Source of the DNA: CAZBEA01 sp964490835
GTDB taxonomy: Bacteria; Patescibacteriota; Microgenomatia; Levybacterales; GWA1-39-11
Reading direction: 5' to 3'
Length of the DNA: 49,474 nucleotides
NCBI GenBank assembly: GCA_964490835.1
Contig: CAZBEA010000001.1
Coordinates: forward strand, 1 to 49,474
The notes beneath the pieces were generated by a model, which was not told the DNA's origin, did not search any database, and saw nothing but the letters and a program-made list of their open reading frames with translations. Both the position numbers and the translations under genes were made by a program. Each line of letters begins with the position of its first letter. The stretch's first letter is position 1. This document shows positions 47,760-49,474 of this stretch, piece after piece.

Positions 47760-48695
47760 ATGACCGATAAAAAAGACGTATTTTTACTAATCGACGGCTC
47801 GGCAATTGTTCACCGCGCGTATCACGCGATGCCGCCGCTTACTACTTCAAAAGGGTTTGACACCGGTGCGATTCATGGGTTTTTCTCAATGCTTTTAAAA
47901 GTTATTCAACAATTTGAGCCACGACACGTCGTCGTTGCATTCGATCGTCCTGTTCCGACGTTCCGGCAGCAGATGTATGTTGGGTACCAGGCACAACGTC
48001 CGAAAATGGAATCTGATCTCTCGAACCAGTTCGGGGCAATTATTTCAATACTGGCCACGGCCAAAATTCCAACCTACGCAGTAGACGGGTACGAAGCGGA
48101 TGATATTATCGGAACAATTGCAGAAAAAGCCAAAAGTATGGGCAATATTGTGTATATCCTCACTGGAGATCGCGACATGATGCAGCTGGTGAACCACAAA
48201 ACTCGCATCATCATGCCTCTGAAAGGAATTTCCGAAGTATCGATTTATGACGAGGAAAAAGTTATTGAAAAGTTTGGCGTACCGCCTGAGAAGATTGTTG
48301 AGCTCAAGGCTCTTCAAGGAGATGCATCGGATAATTACCCGGGGGTCCCGGGTGTCGGACCAAAGACTGCTGCTTTGTTAGTCGAACAATTTGGAACGGT
48401 TGAAGGAATTTACGAGCACCTCGGAGATATTCAGGCGAAGAATCCAAAACTCGCCGAGCGATTAGTTGCTGGTGCCGAGCATGCAATTTTGGGAAAGAAG
48501 CTCGCAACAATTCTACGTGATGTTCCGTTTGTGTACACGGTTGAGGATGGGGAGCTTTCAAGATTTGACATCTCATCGTGGAAAAATGCGCTCGAAGAGT
48601 ACGAAATGAAGGCGCTCCCCAAGAGAATCGATGAGGTCTTCTTAAAAGACAATGCGATAAACTCTGACGGAAAGGGTCAGATGAAACTGATTTAG
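47760..48695 (+). CDS. Stand-alone 5'-3' exonuclease / flap endonuclease (PolA N-terminal type)
   Basis: 311 residues comprising only the 5' nuclease of DNA polymerase I. FLLIDGSAIVHRAYHA, VVVAFDRP, DGYEADDIIGT, LTGDRDMMQLV and the helix-hairpin-helix GDASDNYPGVPGVGPKTAA are all present, giving the acidic metal cluster. The protein then stops; no 3'-5' exonuclease or polymerase domain follows. It should remove RNA primers and flaps. The frame is open 83 codons upstream into the aldolase region, but the TATAAT box fixes ATG 47760. The next gene starts at the base after its stop. Confidence 0.93.
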   Translation: MTDKKDVFLLIDGSAIVHRAYHAMPPLTTSKGFDTGAIHGFFSMLLKVIQQFEPRHVVVAFDRPVPTFRQQMYVGYQAQRPKMESDLSNQFGAIISILATAKIPTYAVDGYEADDIIGTIAEKAKSMGNIVYILTGDRDMMQLVNHKTRIIMPLKGISEVSIYDEEKVIEKFGVPPEKIVELKALQGDASDNYPGVPGVGPKTAALLVEQFGTVEGIYEHLGDIQAKNPKLAERLVAGAEHAILGKKLATILRDVPFVYTVEDGELSRFDISSWKNALEEYEMKALPKRIDEVFLKDNAINSDGKGQMKLI

Positions 48696-49474
48696 ATGAA
48701 AGTAGCGCTTGTCCATGACTATATTAAGGAGTACGGTGGTGCCGAGCGTGTTTTAGAAGCTCTTCACGAAATGTATCCCGATGCACCTATCTACACCTCA
48801 GTATACTTGCCTGAATTTTTGGGACCACACAAGGCGAGGTTTCAAAAAATGCAAATTCACACTTCATTCTTTCAGTATATTCCGTTCAATCATAAATTAC
48901 TTTCTCCGTTTCGACTCGTCTCGGCTCTGGCTTTTTATCTTTTTGATTTTTCAAAATATGATGTTGTGATTGTTTCGCAAACCGGTGCGTTCTTCCCAAA
49001 TAGTATTCGCAAGAAACACGCTCGTCTTATTTGTTATACCCACACGCCTCCACGATATTTATACGGATATAAAACAGCGCGTGAAATCCCCCAAAATTTC
49101 TTTTTTAAAGGATTGATGCTCGTGATTTTTCATTTCCTTCGAATGATCGACTTTGCCTCAAGTAAGAACGTTGATCAATTTCTGTCTAACTCGCGTGAGG
49201 TTCAGGCTCGAATTGAAAAATTCTACAGGCGTGATGCAACAGTAGTTTATCCACCAACAGACGTAAAACCCAAAAAATCCGTCAAAAAAGGAAGTTATTA
49301 TCTTGCCGGGGGGAGGCTCGCACGGGCAAAAGGAATTGATGTTATTGTTGATGCATTTATAGAAAACGGCCGCCAATTGAAAATATTTGGACGTGGATTT
49401 GCAGGATACGAGGAGGAACTGAGGGCTAAAGTAAAAAAGAACAAGGCAAAAATTGAATTTGTAGGCGAGGTAAA
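48696..49474 (+). CDS. GT4-family glycosyltransferase, partial at window end
   Basis: About 259 residues before the window ends. It opens MKVALVHDYIKEYGGAERVL, the typical N-terminus of GT4 enzymes, with ICYTHTPPRYLYGY and SNSREVQARIEKFYRRDATVVYPPTD in the first domain and YYLAGGRLARAKGIDVIVDAF opening the second Rossmann domain. The donor-binding E-x7-E motif would lie beyond the window. It transfers a nucleotide-sugar to a glycan or lipid acceptor at the cytoplasmic membrane face. It directly abuts the 5' nuclease stop. Confidence 0.93.
   Translation, partial: MKVALVHDYIKEYGGAERVLEALHEMYPDAPIYTSVYLPEFLGPHKARFQKMQIHTSFFQYIPFNHKLLSPFRLVSALAFYLFDFSKYDVVIVSQTGAFFPNSIRKKHARLICYTHTPPRYLYGYKTAREIPQNFFFKGLMLVIFHFLRMIDFASSKNVDQFLSNSREVQARIEKFYRRDATVVYPPTDVKPKKSVKKGSYYLAGGRLARAKGIDVIVDAFIENGRQLKIFGRGFAGYEEELRAKVKKNKAKIEFVGEV

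Noticed and set aside
1..49474. Alternative genetic code (UGA = Gly) as in some CPR lineages
   Set aside because: TGA ends several recognisable genes at the expected length (murI, rpiB, jag, class II aldolase operon genes) and is absent inside conserved domains.
1..49474. CRISPR arrays, insertion sequences or prophage
   Set aside because: No regularly spaced repeats, transposase or phage structural genes were seen; the only recombinase is Xer-like without flanking att-type repeats.

Overview
The window looks like chromosomal DNA of a small-genome, walled bacterium, most likely of the Candidate Phyla Radiation (Patescibacteria). The case rests on AT-rich, tightly packed genes; reduced or split enzymes (a 709-residue ValRS, a stand-alone PolA-type 5' nuclease); CPR-style families (a DUF4012 protein, a TraD/VirD4-like ATPase without other secretion genes, YidD next to FtsH); and housekeeping genes in unusual neighbourhoods. 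TGA acts as a normal stop, so this is code 11 and not the UGA=Gly code of some CPR lineages. Assignment to a particular phylum is not possible from the sequence alone.

Layout. 1-2262: end of a membrane-protein gene, a single-domain response regulator, a T4 endonuclease V-type pyrimidine-dimer glycosylase, an unrecognised membrane protein, tRNA-Asn. 2335-8000: rpoD and dnaG, a ComM-type AAA+ ATPase coupled to a serine hydrolase. 8018-9220: a GC-rich cassette encoding a Thr/Pro-rich exported protein with its own Shine-Dalgarno and a very strong hairpin. 9225-12190: a minus-strand sugar-phosphate operon (PfkB kinase, class II aldolase, RpiB, Rpe). 12317-17283: bifunctional PBP, a cytidylate-kinase-like gene broken by a 10-N assembly gap, GAPDH, a FemAB-like transferase. 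17450-20374: the classical rpmH-rnpA-yidC-jag cluster followed by an O-antigen ligase-like gene. 20371-26797: second PBP, CvpA-CAP fusion, DUF4012 protein, RNase H. 26880-33967: valS, glmS, a TPR-like membrane protein, bL25, tRNA-Met, FtsB/DivIC, an atypical tyrosine recombinase. 34026-38573: four tRNAs around malic enzyme, a NUDIX protein and a polytopic glycosyltransferase-like protein. 38625-46417: murI-murD-trpS-acyP-yidD-ftsH-TraD-like. 46450-47723: a second GC-rich cassette, a eukaryote-type class I aldolase. 47760-end: 5' nuclease and a GT4 glycosyltransferase that runs off the window.

How it works together. Envelope building dominates: GlmS, MurI, MurD, two PBPs, a FemAB-like cross-bridge enzyme, an FtsB-like divisome protein, a D,D-peptidase/beta-lactamase-fold protein and glycosyltransferases. 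Central carbon metabolism is represented by GAPDH, two unrelated aldolases, a PfkB kinase, RpiB, Rpe and malic enzyme.

The most striking global signal is transcriptional. About twenty genes have a -10 hexamer (TATAAT, TACAAT, TAGAAT and close variants) ending only 6-10 nt before the start codon, most often 6 or 7, with no Shine-Dalgarno, so the message should begin at or next to the start codon (leaderless). Genes inside operons instead overlap by ATGA/GTGA. The two GC-rich cassettes break this rule: they have Shine-Dalgarno sequences, leaders and GC-rich hairpins, which suggests acquired DNA. Convergent neighbours often abut or overlap at their stop codons, with no terminator visible between them.
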